64,000 bases of DNA from Cantharellus purpuraceus (lineage: Eukaryota; Basidiomycota; Agaricomycetes; Cantharellales; Hydnaceae): NCBI GenBank assembly GCA_025174535.1, contig JALBUN010000003.1, forward strand, positions 1,758,501-1,822,500, given 5' to 3'. A model generated the notes under the pieces. The model was given only the letters and a program-made list of their open reading frames with translations, was not told the DNA's origin and did no database searches. Positions 30,414 to 44,270 of the stretch are shown in pieces; the stretch's first letter is position 1; each line of letters starts with the position of its first letter. Made by a program: the position numbers and the translations under genes.

Positions 30414-33206
30414 ATGTCTTTCAGCTGGCCTCCTGGCCCTCTCTATCTTGCGCAAACCGTACACCTATGGGCCTTTCCGCCACTTCTGATCCTGCTGGTG
30501 CACCAGTACGCAATACTCACGCTCCCCACGTCCATATGGGTGGCCGGATATCTTCTTGCAATGCCTGCCATCTCTGTCATCAAGGGAACCCTTCAGTCCC
30601 TCAAGGAACAGCGTGAAATGACTCAGCTGGGCGCACGTAAAGTGCCTTTCGTCGCATCAAGTTGGCCGGGGGCGCTTGACCGCCTCTACGATTTTGTGAA
30701 AAGCTTCAAGACTGGCTACCCTGGTATGATGTCATTTTTAATCTTTACCCCGTGATTCAATGTGTACCATCAGGCGACTGCTGGAGTGAGTGGAATGAAG
30801 CTCAAGGCCACTGCCTCAATCTTCGGGCGTTAGGGCAAGACCTAGTAGGCAAATGAAAGGCACTCGTTGAGAACATAACACTTAACTACACTCCTTTAGC
30901 TTGTCATAACGGAGCCTGACCACGTCAAGGTATTCCAAAGAGCCGTCTATCTCTGCAAATCACTGACATTTTCACAGGCAATTCTTAGCACAGAGTTTGA
31001 CTCTTTCGAAAAAGGCGAGGCCCTCCGATGGTCTGCACAGTCCATGTTAGGTTCTGGCGTATTCAATGCAGATGGTGACATGTGGAAGTGAGTATTCTTC
31101 CAGGTTTCCACATGATAAAATGCTCAGGATGAACTACCCCACAGATTCCATAGAGCAATGACTCGTCCATTCTTTGCCAGAGATCGTGTGACGGATTTCG
31201 ACATGTTCGATCGGCACGCCGATTTGGTCATCAGTCGGCTTAAGGAACGATTCGCACAAGGAGAAGCCATTGACTTCCAGGTGTGCACCCTCACCGCTTT
31301 GTCCTGGTCGCCTGCTAATTTCAGCTATACAGGATATTATTTCAAGGTTTGTATCTTACATGTGCCCAGAGGTTGGCCTACATCCACTGACTCGCCTTAG
31401 GTTCACCCTGGACTGTGCTACCGAGTTCCTGTTCGGTTCCAATGTTCACAGTCTGCACGCAACTTTACCTTATGCGCACAACTCTCCCCGTCGCAACACT
31501 AAGACACAGCCTCACTTTAGCACCCAATTCGCAGAAGCGTTCAGCCAGGCCCAGGCCCAGATTTCACTACGCATGTCCCTCGGGGGGATATGGCCTTTTC
31601 TTGAGTTCTGGAAGGATAAGACAAAGGATTCGATGATTGTTATCTATAACTTCATTGATCCTATATTGAAGGACGCCTTAGCGAAGAAGGGCATGGGAGA
31701 GAAAAGTGAAGACATCAATCAGCCGGAGACTTTGTTGGATCATCTAGTAAGCCAGACGGATGGTAAGTAGGATAAAATCGCCGGAGAGCCTTTGCGATGC
31801 TCATTACATCATCATATGAAGACCCCGTAATTATAAGGGATGAAACATTGAAGTTAGTTGCCTTTCATCGCATTGAGAGTCTCTACCGTGCTCACAATTC
31901 ATAGCATCTTGCTCGCGGGCCGTGACACAGTATGCTGCACTACATCTACATCTTTTTTCCTTGTTTGCTCATGCATGGATATTACAGACCATGGCCACCC
32001 TCACATTTGCCATATATTGTCTATCGCAACATCCCAATGTTCTGGGGACACTGCGCGAGGAGATCCTCCAGAAAATAGGGCCTAAGCGGAGACCCACGTT
32101 CGACGACATCAAGGACTGCAAGCTCTTGCGGGGTGTGGTTAATGGTAAGCTCTAGCAGCAGTTGCATTGTTGTCATTTGACAATGTATTGTGATCATGTA
32201 GAGACGCTGCGTCTGTACCCTCCCGTGCACGTATCGTCGTTCGTTCCATTGATTATTCAACTCATTTTGATGTAAACTCTTTTAGTCCATTCGACAGACG
32301 GTACGTACACTCAACCATTATCAATGAAGTCCTAGGATAATTAATGCCTGCTTCTGGACTTGGTCACACTTCAGCCACTCAAAGCGGACGACTACATTCT
32401 CTGCTGCAAATGGTGGGAAACCGTTCTACGTCCCTGGACATGTTGAGTGAGTATGGAGTTTCACGCATACATGTCACGCTTTCCAAACCTACAGTCACTA
32501 CTAGGGTCATTTACTCGATATGGCTAATGCACCGCCGTAAGGACCTTTGGGGACCTGATGGTATGTGTGAATTTGATTTTAGATCGTCCCCGCATTCCCT
32601 TTCCTAGTTGTTTTGTCGTTTAAAATTTGTAAATGAGTAACCCATTTCTATTTTTTCAGCCGATATATTTGATCCGATGCGCTTTCTGGATGGAAGGCTC
32701 AAGGTGATACCTCTTTCTATTTGCCCTGGAATTCGTTCATTCTTGCTGATATGACAGCACCTTGAACTCCTAGTACCTCACATCCAATCCGTTCATCTTC
32801 TTACCGTTCAACGCTGGTAAGTGTTTGCCCCTGTAAACTTTGCTCATCCCCTCCAAGCTTAAGTATGCTTCTGTAGGACCTCGTATCTGTCTTGGACAAC
32901 AGGTTAGCAACTCCCCTCCACTAAACTCAGTCCCCATCGTCTCACACTTCAATGTCCTAATCAAACATATTACAGTTCGCATACAACGAAGTTTCCTTCA
33001 TGCTCATCCGTCTCCTCCAAAGCTTCGACACCGTCACCCTCGTGCCTGACGCTCAACCCCCCGAATCCCGCCCCCCCGCGAGCTGGAAGACGGCACCAGG
33101 AACGCAGGCGACCGATAAGATATGGCCGAAGAGCCACCTCACGCTGTATTCTCATATGGGCCTTTGGCTCAAGATGGGAGAGGCCACGTACGTGGACACA
33201 GCATGA
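30414..33206 (+). CDS. Cytochrome P450, CYP63-like, intact
   Basis: Membrane-bound haem monooxygenase. About 577 residues from exons separated by some 17 short GT..AG introns (for example 30724-30771, 31763-31838, 32902-32975). The N-terminus MSFSWPPGPLYL is followed by long hydrophobic segments that anchor it in the ER. Domains: GDCWSEWNEA, then DMWKFHRAMTRPFFARDRV (helix C region), the I-helix ILLAGRDTTMATLTF, the K-helix ETLRLYPP, the meander FDPMRF, and the haem-binding loop FNAGPRICLGQQ with its Cys ligand. The arrangement and the motifs match the basidiomycete CYP63 family, linked to alkane and aromatic oxidation in white-rot fungi. I see no stop or frameshift if the introns are spliced as read. 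It needs a P450 reductase encoded elsewhere. Substrate unknown. Start: first ATG of the open exon. Confidence 0.9.
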
Positions 33207-33627
33207 AATTAGGGCTACGGTGGCAAAGCGTGATCACGTACGAGTTTGATTGAAGGATAGGTGTATTGCTAATGTGTGTACTACGATACTGGGCGTTGTA
33301 TCCCTTATCAAAGAGTATACATTGGCAATGTATACTTTTGAGAAACAGGGGAATTGTGGGCTTATGATGTAATATGTGATGAAGGGCTATTCAATAGCCA
33401 CAGGAGGTAAATGTTGAGATTGATTTTTTGGCTGTGAGATGACCTCTTGGCTTGTGAATGTGCAAACATGGCCATAAATATGATTAGTAAAGCTCTGAAG
33501 GTAAGAGCCTATACTCAAGGGGGGGATATATCTAAAGTAAACCCATATATGTATGTATTGAGATGTACCTTCATAATTGACTCAAATAACATGTCAAAGT
33601 CAATTAGAATTTAAGTCGTAAGTTATG
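33207..33627. other. Intergenic, 3' of the P450 gene
   Basis: AT-rich, no gene or repeat recognised. It ends where an S LTR begins inside its sequence. Confidence 0.5.
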
Positions 33628-34594
33628 AATGGTGTTAGGGCAAACTCTAAATCACCACAATTCCATGAATGAACAGCTGAGAAGAATATCAAATCCTACT
33701 GCAGCACAACTCCAGAAATGATTTAATGTTTATACTTTGGTTCCAATCCATTGTAATGGTCAATGCAGATGATATGCAGGAAGGTAATACTTTCTTAGCA
33801 GGAATGAATATGACTTCCAGAGTCTAGAGTTCATGAACACTTAGGGGTCCAGATATTCTGAAAAGAGGGGAATGCACTTAGAGGCTAGAGGAAGTAGGTG
33901 ACCTGACCATCCAACCAGTGACACTCTGAAGCAGGTAACAATGGTGTGTGAAGTAGTCTAGCAACTGCTTCACATGAGTTTAAGTTTCTAATGCTCTGCA
34001 AAGGCAGTACACACTAGTAACTTAGACAAGAGCACTAATGGCAGGACTATTGACAGACAATCTCACCCTGTAGATTTGTAGTCATGTGAGGCAGATACTA
34101 CACTGACACCCAAAGCAGGACAATCACTACTTTGAAGTGCAATCAAGTACAGTTACACAACTGTATGTCACTCTAGTCACACTGGTGTGCAGAAGATGGG
34201 GTAGAAGTGGTTGAATTGGCATCTATTTCAGAGGTAAAATGGCCTCCTTATATATATTGTATTACAGGGGCTGACTAATGCTTCTGGAATATTCTACCAA
34301 TTAATAGATGGAAACTGCTGGAAGGTTGTGTAAGGTGGGAGAAAGGGGTAGAATATTCCAAGCCAATCATCTGCTCTGATCACTGAACTAACACTGATTA
34401 GGGGGCTGAATAATGCTTCAGGAATCTTCTATCTAATAATAGAGGGAAACTACTGGAAGGTTGTGGAAGGTGGAAGAAAGGGGTAGAAGATTCCAAGCCA
34501 ATCACCTGCTCTGATCACTGGACTAGGCACTGATCAAGCAAAAAAAGAGGGTATCTGCCCTGTTTTTTGCACTGGTTCACACAGCTATGCATAG
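33628..34594 (-). mobile_element. S LTR, truncated at both ends
   Basis: Begins within the S terminus (ATGGTGTTAGGGC) and runs to 'cacagctatgcatag', where a B LTR starts. The minisatellite part is absent. Confidence 0.75.
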
Positions 34595-35105
34595 TGTTAT
34601 GCACTAGGTCCAATGGAAGGTCATAACTTGAGTTGGAGTTGGAGTTGGAGTTGGAGTTGGGATGCATTGTGTAGGTCAGAATGGACTTGGCTTCAGCTTA
34701 TGTGCCCTCACTAATACCTGTGTCTGAGATTTTGGAGACAGAATAAGACTTTAGATAGTTCAGATCAGACTTAGCAGCTAGGTGTGATTTAATATTTGAA
34801 CTGGGGAATGAAGTCCCCAGTAGTACACCCTAAATACATATTTGAAATTTAATAATAATTACTCCAGTGATGGATCTCCAAGGCCAATGACCTTACATGA
34901 ATATATCTGAGTCCAGCAGGGATGGATGTCCAATTCCTATGGTGATGCTGATGCATCAGTGGAACCAGAGATGGATGGGCAGAGTTGTGATGATGATTGG
35001 ACAGACTACAGGAGATATGGTTTCCAAATGGAGTATAGATTTCATATCCATGGGGATCTGGGGGATCAGACAAGGATCTGGGTGTTAATGAATATAATCA
35101 TAACA
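34595..35105 (-). mobile_element. B-element 3' LTR, second copy
   Basis: 511-bp LTR, complete, TGTTATGCAC...CATAACA on this strand. It contains a GGAGTT hexamer array (four units, 34635-34660). The polypurine tract of this inverted element follows as 'gtatctctccatt'. Confidence 0.8.
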
Positions 35106-35246
35106 GTATCTCTCCATTAAGGCCAAGCCCTTGAGGCCTCAGGTCCATAGACTGAATAGCTGAGATGATTGGACATAGTTGGAGTTTATACTGGGGGTCT
35201 GGAGAGCATATAAAAGGAGGGGTGTGTTGAGGTCTTATCCCCAATG

Positions 35247-36781
35247 ATGTTGAATCCTTTTCAAACATGAGTGTGGCTGAGCTCAAGCAGTTGCTCCTAT
35301 CCTGATGGAAAGAAGAGGAGGAGGAACAGAAGTGGAAGAAGGAGGAAGAGGAACAAGACAGGAGGAGGAGGCAGCAGAACAGAGATGGAAGGAGGAGGAA
35401 GAAGTGGAACAGAAACAGAAGGAGGAGGAGGAAGCAGAACGGAGATGGAAGGAGGAGAAGGAAGCAGAGGAGCAGGCATGTGAACTAGAAGCTGCCATGG
35501 AGGTAGAGGAGGAGGTGACCAGGGCAGAGGTGACTAGTCACCCAGGGAGTCCAAGCATGCCAATACAGATGTGGACCCCTGAGGTTGCCATCATTTCAGT
35601 TACATGGACAGAGCCATCCTGCCCAACACCTGCCCCACCAGCATGTTCACCAGTACATTCATGGCCACAGCCATTGCCGTGGCAGGTGCAGCTGAAGAGG
35701 ATGATGTGGTGGAGGTGAAGAAGGAAGAGATGGAGGTGGATCCAGATGTGAATCAGGATGTGGATGCAGGGCCAGAGGTGGATGCAGAGCCTGACCTATT
35801 CTCAAATCAATATGAGGAAATGGCCTGGGTGAATGTGGTCAAAAGTCACAAGTGGGTGGAGCTATATGCTACCATGACCAAGAAGGACCTCAATATCAGT
35901 CTTCTCATTGAAGATATACCCAAGTGCAGATATGGAGAAGTGTGAGGGGGAACAGAGGGTTATATGGCATAAGGCAGAAGACCAGTTAATAGTAACTCAT
36001 AAAAAGGAGTCACATGTTGCCAGGTCAGCAATCAAGATTCATGAATACAAGATAGAGAGGGCTGTGGTGGAGCAGCAAGATAAGGAAGAGGAGAGGGAGA
36101 ACCTGGAGGCCATGTCAAAACAGAGCAGACCATCCAAGGTTCCAGCTCCAGCAGAGTCATTTGGCAGACCTAGCATCATGTGTGACTCGTGACGCAGGTG
36201 CCCAGTGTGTGTGGCCTACTGGCCCAACCCATTGACAATGATCCTGCAAAAGATGTTAGGGTTGGAAGGGAGGGTGCAGGATCAATGGAAAGTTTAATCC
36301 CTGGAGTTGGAGTGTCAAGCCCCAACCTGTGACACAAGGAGGGACAGAGAAGGAGTCAGAGGGTCATCCAACCAAGAAGTGGCAGACAGAGAAGGGTGCC
36401 ATAGTGGCTGGAGGAAGTGGTGTTGAATTGGAGGGGGTGACAACTGGTGCAGGTACTGGATGTGTTTCAGCACCCAACAGCATGGTGGGACAGCTTATCA
36501 GGCTGGTCAGTCTGCCATCAGAGTACCTCCAGCAGACTGAGGGGTTACTGGTGGACTTGGTGAAGTCCATGAAGCAGAGAGAGATCCTAGAGGGATAGCA
36601 GACCATTGAGCTGTGCTGGTTGCACAAGTACTTTGCCGTGCTGGAGACTGACTCAGATGTAGGGGATGAGAGGGACTGGGTGTCAGATGTGGAGAGTGAT
36701 AGTGAGTTGGAGACAGCAATAGAAATGGAGGTTGAAACAGAAAAAAAAAAGGGAAAGGGAAACAGGAAACAGAATGTATGA
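35247..36781 (+). pseudogene. aORF, second copy, broken
   Basis: Same gene as 23846-26288, now on the + strand. It keeps MSVAELKQLLLS, a short Glu-rich repeat (about five units), the EVDPDVNQDVDAGPEVDAEPD-like acidic part, ARSAIKIHEYKIERAVVEQQ and the tail (QLIRLVSLPSEYLQQTEGLL, NSMVGQL). At the 24296-equivalent position it reads CAA, not TGA. The Cys cluster region (36180-36290) is scrambled by a TGA and by frameshifts, so no functional product is expected. CpG is almost absent. Confidence 0.75.
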
Positions 36782-36979
36782 TTTGTAGAAATAAAATGAT
36801 TTTTGATTGTAATTTTCTGGAGCAGATTTAAGAATATCAAAAGTTTGACTTGTAACTTTGAAGATGAAAGACAGAGTGGAGTGAGGGTTTCAGATTTTGG
36901 ATAGACATTGTAGTTTTCTCTGTGAAATGTAATATAAGATAATGGTGCTGAATAATAGAATCAGAGTTAATGATAGGAC

Positions 36980-37243
36980 TTAAAGATTCATAAGAGGGCC
37001 AGGTTTATCTAGATAAGTGGAATGGAAATCAGAGATGCATTCAGATGCATGATCAAGTTCAGATGCAGAAATCCATGAAGACTCTTTGTCAGTGCCTTTA
37101 TATCCAGTCCATTTGACTAGGTATTTTGGCAATTGATCTTTGAGTCAAGGATCTTGGATATCTCATATTCATTATCTCCCTCAATGATGATCAGAGGAGG
37201 CAGAGATTAGGTGTGACCAGGAATCTCATTCATGGTAGCAGGT
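36980..37243 (-). pseudogene. B-element Pol end (chromodomain), second copy
   Basis: The minus strand encodes the chromodomain end seen at 23460-23695, again tail to tail with the aORF, with the stop at 36980. A C element starting at 37244 cuts it. Confidence 0.75.
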
Positions 37244-37841
37244 TGTTACATCCTGTAACATCAAGTCTGATCTCTGGATCTCCATCTCCATCTCCATTCT
37301 CCATCAACTCCACCTCTGTCAGCCCTGAACTCCATTATTGTTCTCCTTATAAGTAGTTTCTCCTTATGGGTTACAACAAACCTTCTTCTTTTATATTGCT
37401 TAGTATAGTTCAGACTTGGGTTCAAACTCTGAACTCCTTTCTGTGTTGCACTTCATATCCATCTTATTGTCCTATCACTTTTAGTTTATCATTCAATTCT
37501 TCACATACTTATACAGGCTACTCTCTGTATGTTACAGTAGTTCATATATCAACTAAGAATTGCCCCATCAACTTCTTGGTTGCTAGCTTCTTGACAAGTA
37601 CATTCTTGACAAGTTGAACTCCAGATCCTTGATCCAACTCCATACTCTGATCTCTGAAATATTGGACTGACGATCCAAGGGGGCACAACACACAAGTTGA
37701 AGAGTCCACTCAATCCAACTCAATAGTTATTGCCCCATTCTGTCTCTGGTTGAACTGGAACAGTAAAGTCCCCTCACCTTCTTCACTAGCAGCTGAACTC
37801 TGGTTACTCCATTGAACCCCTAGTTTTGCCAGCCCTTAACA
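37244..37841 (+). mobile_element. C-element 5' LTR
   Basis: 598-bp LTR, TGTTACATCCTGTAACA...CCCTTAACA, matching the solo LTR at 11103-11723 in reverse. It is inserted in B pol and followed by the same type of leader (GTATATACAAACT) as the B element. Confidence 0.85.
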
Positions 37842-37914
37842 GTATATACAAACTAATACCCTCAATCGTCATGTCCCCCTGAAGCACCCAAACCTCCATC
37901 TGAGTACCACCCGC

Positions 37915-39391
37915 TGTCGGTTCACTTATGGAATAGATCCTATAAGCCTGCATGCAATGGTCCTAGCAAACAGACAGTGTGTAACACAGTTGTTCAGCAT
38001 GCCAAAGAACAGTCAGGCCAAGGGGTAGCACTGAGTAATGGGTAAGTGTAATAGTGCTTTGTGTCTGGTGAGGGTGAATAAAGAGGGTGCTGTTGAGCCG
38101 ATTTATAGTGCTCTGTGACTGGAGGATGATGGGGAGTGAAAAGGACAGTCAAGATGGTAGATCGTGCTCTGGGACTTTCTGGCAAGATGGTTGATCATGA
38201 TCTGTGACTGGAGGATGATGGGGAGCCCAGTTGAGAGGTACGTGAAAGCTGGTTTCAGGAGATGCGACCTCTTGGTGGCAGAGGGAATTCTGATTGTTGA
38301 ACCAAGGTGCTTTACCTCAGTGTAGAGCTGATGGATTGTGATGTAGAGTGTAGAGCATAGACTTAGAGCATGGACTTTGACTTTAGAGTGTTGGCTGAAA
38401 ACTTGTTGATTGATCCAAAAGACAAAAACTAGCACCCTTTTATATACAAATCCCCAGGGCACAACGACACAATATGAGGAGCAAATGATGCAATATGATG
38501 CAAGAAATGCTGATCAAGCCAGCTGACAAAGCATGTGAAGTTGAACTACTAATGGGGAAATCATGGAGAAATGAAGCAACAGATAGGGGTAATCTTTGTA
38601 AAAATAGGAGGTGATGAGTAATAAAAGAACCAAAAATAGAAAGATGAAACAGGGGTAAGTCATATAAAAGAGCAATAGAAATGTCCACCAATACCATCTT
38701 CCCTACAGCTCTGAAGGTGAGTCAACCCTGAGTCACATGAGGACTTCAGTCAGCAACCACAACAAATACTCCTTATTGTCTTAGTGATCCATCTCCATAT
38801 GGTATCCCGTTCCAAGGGTATTTGGTCCCTTTGCCTGACATGATGTAACCTGAGTCAGATTGAAGTGGGAGGATAGGTTGGCGATGGCAACTGAAACTCT
38901 ACCTCACATTTGACTCTTCTATCCGTGTTACAATATAGAGGTGAAATGCCAAGGAATGTATATGGTTCAATGGAATCATGAAAGAATATGGGATCACCAA
39001 TGGCATAAGAGAGACATGGTGGGGATCTTGGATGTTGAAAGAGTTTTGGAAGTATTTTGACAGGTGGAGGTGGCTTAACATGCCCATGGAGCTTGGTATA
39101 TTTTTGATAGTCTTCCATGTCCAGAGACCAGTGTGATGTATTATTAGAAGGGATGTTGAAGAGAGGAATAGAATTGGAAGCCATGTGAATGAGGATGAAA
39201 GGATTGGTGTGAATAGAAGGCTGATAATAATCAATGGTGATGAAACACAAGTGACGATTGATGGCTAGAATTTGAGACTGAGGTGGAGAGGGAGTTGCGG
39301 TGCTATTTAAAAGTTTGATACAAAAAGGTGCTGGTGGAGTTGGACTGTCAAAGTGGTTCAGTATACATCCTCAATGTGTCCTGGCTCATCA
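37915..39391 (-). mobile_element. A LTR (solo), inverted, inserted in C gag
   Basis: Inverted copy of 18040-19448 with both termini (TGTCGGTTC at 37915, CTCATCA at 39391) and CCGC on both sides (37911-37914, 39392-39395). Compared with 18040-19448 nearly all CpG have become TpG or CpA. It contains the small ORF (38855-39184) and the TATA box near 38450. Confidence 0.85.
38855..39184 (-). pseudogene. Small LTR-borne ORF (A type), truncated by a stop
   Basis: Starts MASNSIPLFN at 39184 and keeps the conserved centre with PYTF. It stops at the same CGA-to-TGA site as the copy at 6098-6427, leaving about 109 of 144 residues. The in-frame sequence behind the stop is still recognisable. Confidence 0.6.
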
Positions 39392-40485
39392 CCGCTACCA
39401 TTGAGGAAGTCCCTGGAGAAGCTCCAGTATCTGATCAGGAGCTTGAGGCTGAACTCCAGGAAGGCACTCCTCTAGCCAATCCCTCATCCATCCCAGTCCC
39501 TAACCTTGCAGAAGCCCTCAGTATGTTGGCTAACTCCATATCATCTCCAAAGAAGCCCTCTGCTTGGACTAAGGTCCAAGAACCAGATACCTTTGATGGA
39601 TCCAATTCCCACAAACTCCAGCCCTTTCTTATGCAATGCACCCTCAATTTCCACGACCATCCTGATATGTTCTCCAATGATAGTGCTAAAGTTACTTATG
39701 CTCTATCTTATTTAAAGGGAACTGCACTCAATTGGTTTGAACCCACCCTGACCTCTGATTCCAAAGCCTCTTGGCTAGATGACTACTTCAAGTTCATGTC
39801 TGAATTGAAGACCAATTTTGGACCTCATGACCCAGAGGCTGAAGCAGAGGCCAAACTTGAGAATCTCCAAATGGGTGATAACCAGAGGATCACTAAGTAT
39901 CTAGTTGAGTTCAATCAACTAGCTGCTCATGTCCAATGGGGAAACGCTGTACTCCAACGCCAGTTATACAATGGCCTTCTATCCCAAATTAAGGATGAAG
40001 TTGCCAGAGTAGGCAAACCCATCACCCTATCCAAACTCAGGACTTTAGTACAGTCCATCGATGCTTGGTATTGGAAACAGCACTCCAAGGTAGCTCATGA
40101 GACCTCCTTGGGCAAGAACCAGGACAAGTCCAACACCAAGGGCAAGTCCACTTCATCCTCCAACACCCAGGGTAGTGACAACAAGAAGCAGTCCAACTCC
40201 AGTAAATCAGGTAACCCCAGATCCAACCCCCCTACAGCCTCTACCTCCAGAACTCCAAAGAAGACCCCCAACCTCTCTACCAAGCTAGGTAAAGATGGTA
40301 AACTTACTCCACAGGAATGACAGCGTCGTATCGAACAGAACCTCTGTCTCTTTTGTGGATGAGGAGGTCACATTGCCAAGGATTGTCTGAAGACCACCTC
40401 AGCAGCCACGAAGGCTCATGCTGCTACAATGGACAACAAGTCCAACAAGAGCTCCAAAGCCAAGGCTATGGAGCCAAAAAAATAA

Positions 40486-43400
40486 TCAGCAACCCTCTGG
40501 CTCTGGCACCAGACAAGGGTTGCATTGAACTCACTGGTGCCTTCGTGGAGCTACATCTCAACGCATCCACTCTTTCAGACCCTAACTCCTTGACACTTCA
40601 ACTCACTTTCAATCTCATCCCTTTAACTCCAATCTCAACCCTAGTGGACTCCGGTCCCACTCATTGTTTCCTCAACTCATTGTTTGTCTCTGGACATCAT
40701 CTCCAGACCGAAGACATCACTCTGATTCCATTATGGCTTTTCAATGGATCTTCTAACTCCATTATCAAATCCACAATTGACTTGCCACTCTGTTTTCCTA
40801 TGGGAGAAACCCACTCTGTTACTTTTTATGTAACTCTGTTGGATGTTAGTTGCTTGGCAGTTCTGGGACACAACTGGCTCACCCACTACAATCTGTTGAT
40901 TGGCTGGGTATTGGGCAGTATCTCGTTCTGAACTCCAATAGAGACTAAATCCTTGGCACCATCTGAGTTGGTAGCATCAGCTCCACTTAACTCCATAACT
41001 CTGTCTTCACATGTTGCTTCAAAAATTGCTTTCATCAATGCAGCAACCTTTGCCCATGACTCCTTCCAAGCCAACACACAAACATTCAAGTTGTTCATTT
41101 CCTCCACAGTTCCAAGGAACTCTGAAGACCCTCCAGTCGACATGAGGAACATCCTGACAGAATATCATGAATTCATGGACATTTTTAGCAAAACCCATGC
41201 CAATACCTTACCTGCTCACAAGCTGTATGATTTGAGAATCAAAATGGAAGAGGGAACATCTCCTCCTTTTGGCCCAATCTACTCCTTGTCCCAGAGCAAA
41301 CTCCAGGCTCTTCAAGAATTCATCAATGAGCATCTATCCTACAGTTGTCCTAGGAAGGCTTGATTCTCCACCAAAATCAATCTCCAGCATGCTTACCATC
41401 TTGTCTGGACTCACAAAGGTGACAAATGGAAAACTGTGTTTCACACTCACTATGGCTCATTTGAGTGGTGTGTTATGCCCTTCAGACTTACCAATGCTCT
41501 GGCAGCATTCCAGCATCTTATGAACAACATCTTCTCTGACCTCCTGGATATATGCATCCTCATGTACTCAGATGATATCCTGATATACTCTGACACCTCC
41601 AAAGAACACAGCAACCATTCCATGAAGTCCTCCTCTAACTCTGGAAACACAAGCTGTATGCTCAAGCTGACAAATGTTCTTTCCACAAAAGCATGGTCAA
41701 GTATCTCAGATATATATTGTCTCCAAATGGACTTACTATGGACCTTAGCAAAGTCCAGGTAATACAAGATTGGCCAGAACCCCACAAAGTCAAAGACATA
41801 CAATCCTTCTTAGGATTTGCCAATTTCTATAGGTGTTTCATATTCAACTACTCTGATCTCAGAGTTCCACTGACTTGTTTAACTTGTAAAGGAACTCCAT
41901 GGGAGTTCTTGGACTCCTGCCAGACATCCTTCGAAATATTAAAGAGAGCTTTCACTACAGCTCTGGTCTTATCACAATGGAACCCAGGATCTCCAATCAT
42001 TGTAGAAACCAACACCTCTGACTAGGCACTGGTGGCCATTCTATCAACTGTCTCTCCAGCAGACAATGAGGTTCATCCAATAGCTTTCCATTCTCAGACT
42101 TTCACTCTGGCAGAACTCAACTACAATGTCCATGATAAAGAACTACTCACAATCTTTGAAGCTTTCAAGTCCTGGTGACATTACCTCAAAGGATCTCCAA
42201 CTCTGGTCAATGTCATCACAGACCACAAGAACCTCGAATACTTTTCAACTACCAAACTCCTTACTAGGCGGCAAGCCCACTGGTCCGAATTCCTGTCCCA
42301 GTTTAATCTGGTAATCTGTTTCTGTCCCAGCAAACTCAGTACAAAACTGGACTCATTAACTAGATGATGGGATGTCTATCCTAAAGAGGGAGGAAATGAT
42401 TACACAGCAGTAAATCTGCATAATCTTAGGCCTGTGTTCACTAACAAACAGTTAACCACTTCCCTCCAAGCAACAACATTCTATCCCCAGTCCTCCAAGG
42501 AGCTATCACTATGGATGTCAATTCACTCCACTCCGATATCCAATCCACACTCCAATCAGATCCAGCCATCTCTGGACATCTTATTAAACTGACCAATCGC
42601 TGGTCCATTGACCCAGAAGGCTTACTCCGTCTCGACAACCACATCTACATTCCTGATGTGAACAATCTCCGACTCTGTGTACTCCAGAACAAACATGACC
42701 ATCTGATCTTCAGTCATTTTGGACAGAACCGAACTATAGATCTAGTCAGGCGGGACTATGTCTGGCCTGAACTCCATGGTTCCATTAAGTCCTACATCAA
42801 GTCTTGTACCACTTGTATGTACTCAAAGTCACAGAGACATTGTCCTTATAGACTACTCAAGCAACTCCCTGTTCTGGAGAGTCCATGGAACTCCATATCC
42901 ATGAACTTCATCAAGAAGCTTCCAGCATCCTCCGGTTATGACACCATCTTAGTTATTGTGGACCACCTTACCAAACAGTCCATTTTTATTCCTATGGTCA
43001 ACACCATCACAGCTCCTATACTTGCAAAACTATTCATACTCCATGTCTTTCCAAGCATGGAGTTCCATCACACATTACCTCCGATCGTGGTATGGAGTCT
43101 GTATCCTCCTTTTTCTGAACCCTCAGAAAAGCTTTGGACATCAAACTCCATTTCACCTCTGGATACCACCCAGAAGCTGGTGGTCAAACCGGGTGGGTGA
43201 ACCAGACCCTGGAACAGTACCTCTGAGTCTATTGCAACTACCAACAGGACAACTGGTCCAACTTACTTCCCATCACAGAATTTGCATATAATAATGCTCC
43301 AAATACCACTACTGACTTATCTCCATTCTTTGCCAACAAGGGTTATCACCCAAACATCTCTGTACATCCCAAACAAGACCTCACTTCTTCAAGAGCTTGA

Positions 43401-43638
43401 AACTTCACTGTGGACCTCAATGAACTCCATCAGCATCTCCAAAAGACCATCTCCAATGCTCAACTCTGATACTCCACCTCCGCTGACCACCACCAATCCC
43501 TGGCCCCAGACTTCAAGGTTGGAGACAAGGTTTTTGTCAAATCTGACAATATCCATACAACAAGACCCTCCAAGAAACTATCAGAAAAATACCTCAGACC
43601 TTTCGAAATCATTGCTCAAGCAGGCTCTAATTCCTTTA
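40486..43638 (+). pseudogene. C-element Pol, broken
   Basis: Protease with LVDSGPTHCFLNSLF (near 40650) and VLGHNWLTHYN; a ~0.15-kb gap in the N-terminal RT region at about 41358; RT core with [10 protein letters not shown] (near 41560; Tyr-Ser-Asp-Asp in place of the usual x-x-DD, still carrying both Asp); RNase H (IVETNTSD, NVHDKELLTIFEAFKSW, 41990-42180), which is the domain missing from B; integrase with zinc finger (CTTCMYSKS near 42810) and TSDRG-type core. The C-terminus stops at an M element (43639), so the chromodomain and 3' LTR are absent. Many frameshifts and TGA stops. Confidence 0.85.
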
Positions 43639-44270
43639 GACACTTGTTCAGAATGATGCTGTTATACAATATTCTGATGTATACAAGATGTACATCAGAA
43701 TATATGAGATATACATCAGAATTTTAATAATGATCATAAAAATAGGGTGTTACAATCTGGATATCTTTAAAGATTTCAGATATCTGAGTTTTTTTTGGAT
43801 ATCTTAAATTTTTATAAATATAAATATATATTTCATATTTTAATAAACTTTAAAAGATAAGATGTTTGTTATGGATGAACATAATTATTTATATGAATAT
43901 AACAGTAATGTATATATTAAGATTATTGGTATAATATAGAATATTTAGATATACAAATACCAGGTGAGGATTCAAGGTACATTAGATTATTTGACCAGTA
44001 TAGTATAAGAAAGAATGAGTGAAAGAAATTAAGTGTAGCAGGAGTAGAATATTCCCTTGAAGCAGTTGCCACCAGTAAATGAAAAAAAAAAAAAAACAAT
44101 TATTTTTGAGAATCATGTCAAAACATCAAAATATGTTTTAAATCTAAGTAAATTATATAAATTTGAGAATCATGTATGAAATATCAAAATATGTTTAATA
44201 TAAGTATATTATGTAAAATTTGAGGAAATGGGTTGTATATACATATTTGATGTATTTCTGAACAAGTGTC
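43639..44270 (-). mobile_element. M element, MITE-like, at a chimeric junction
   Basis: 632-bp reverse copy of 9960-10522 with both ends (GACACTTGTT, AACAAGTGTC). The left flank is C pol, the right flank the P leader, so the two sides do not belong together: the locus was rearranged at this element. Confidence 0.75.

Larger units (their letters stand above)
37871..40485 (+). pseudogene. C-element Gag, interrupted by an inverted A LTR
   Basis: Gag sister to that of B. Coding DNA is 37871-37914 plus 39392-40485. The N-terminus has two TGA for CGA (37880, 37904) before the A LTR splits it after VPPA. The main part is open for about 310 residues with LQPFLMQCTLNFHDHPD, GTALNWFEPTL, MSELKTNFGPHDPEAEAE and a Ser/Lys/Asn-rich linker; TGA at 40318 and one inside the CCHC knuckle (CLFCG.GGHIAKDC) replace Arg codons. 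It is clearly homologous to 19449-20542 but diverged over its whole length, so C and B are separate subfamilies. Confidence 0.85.
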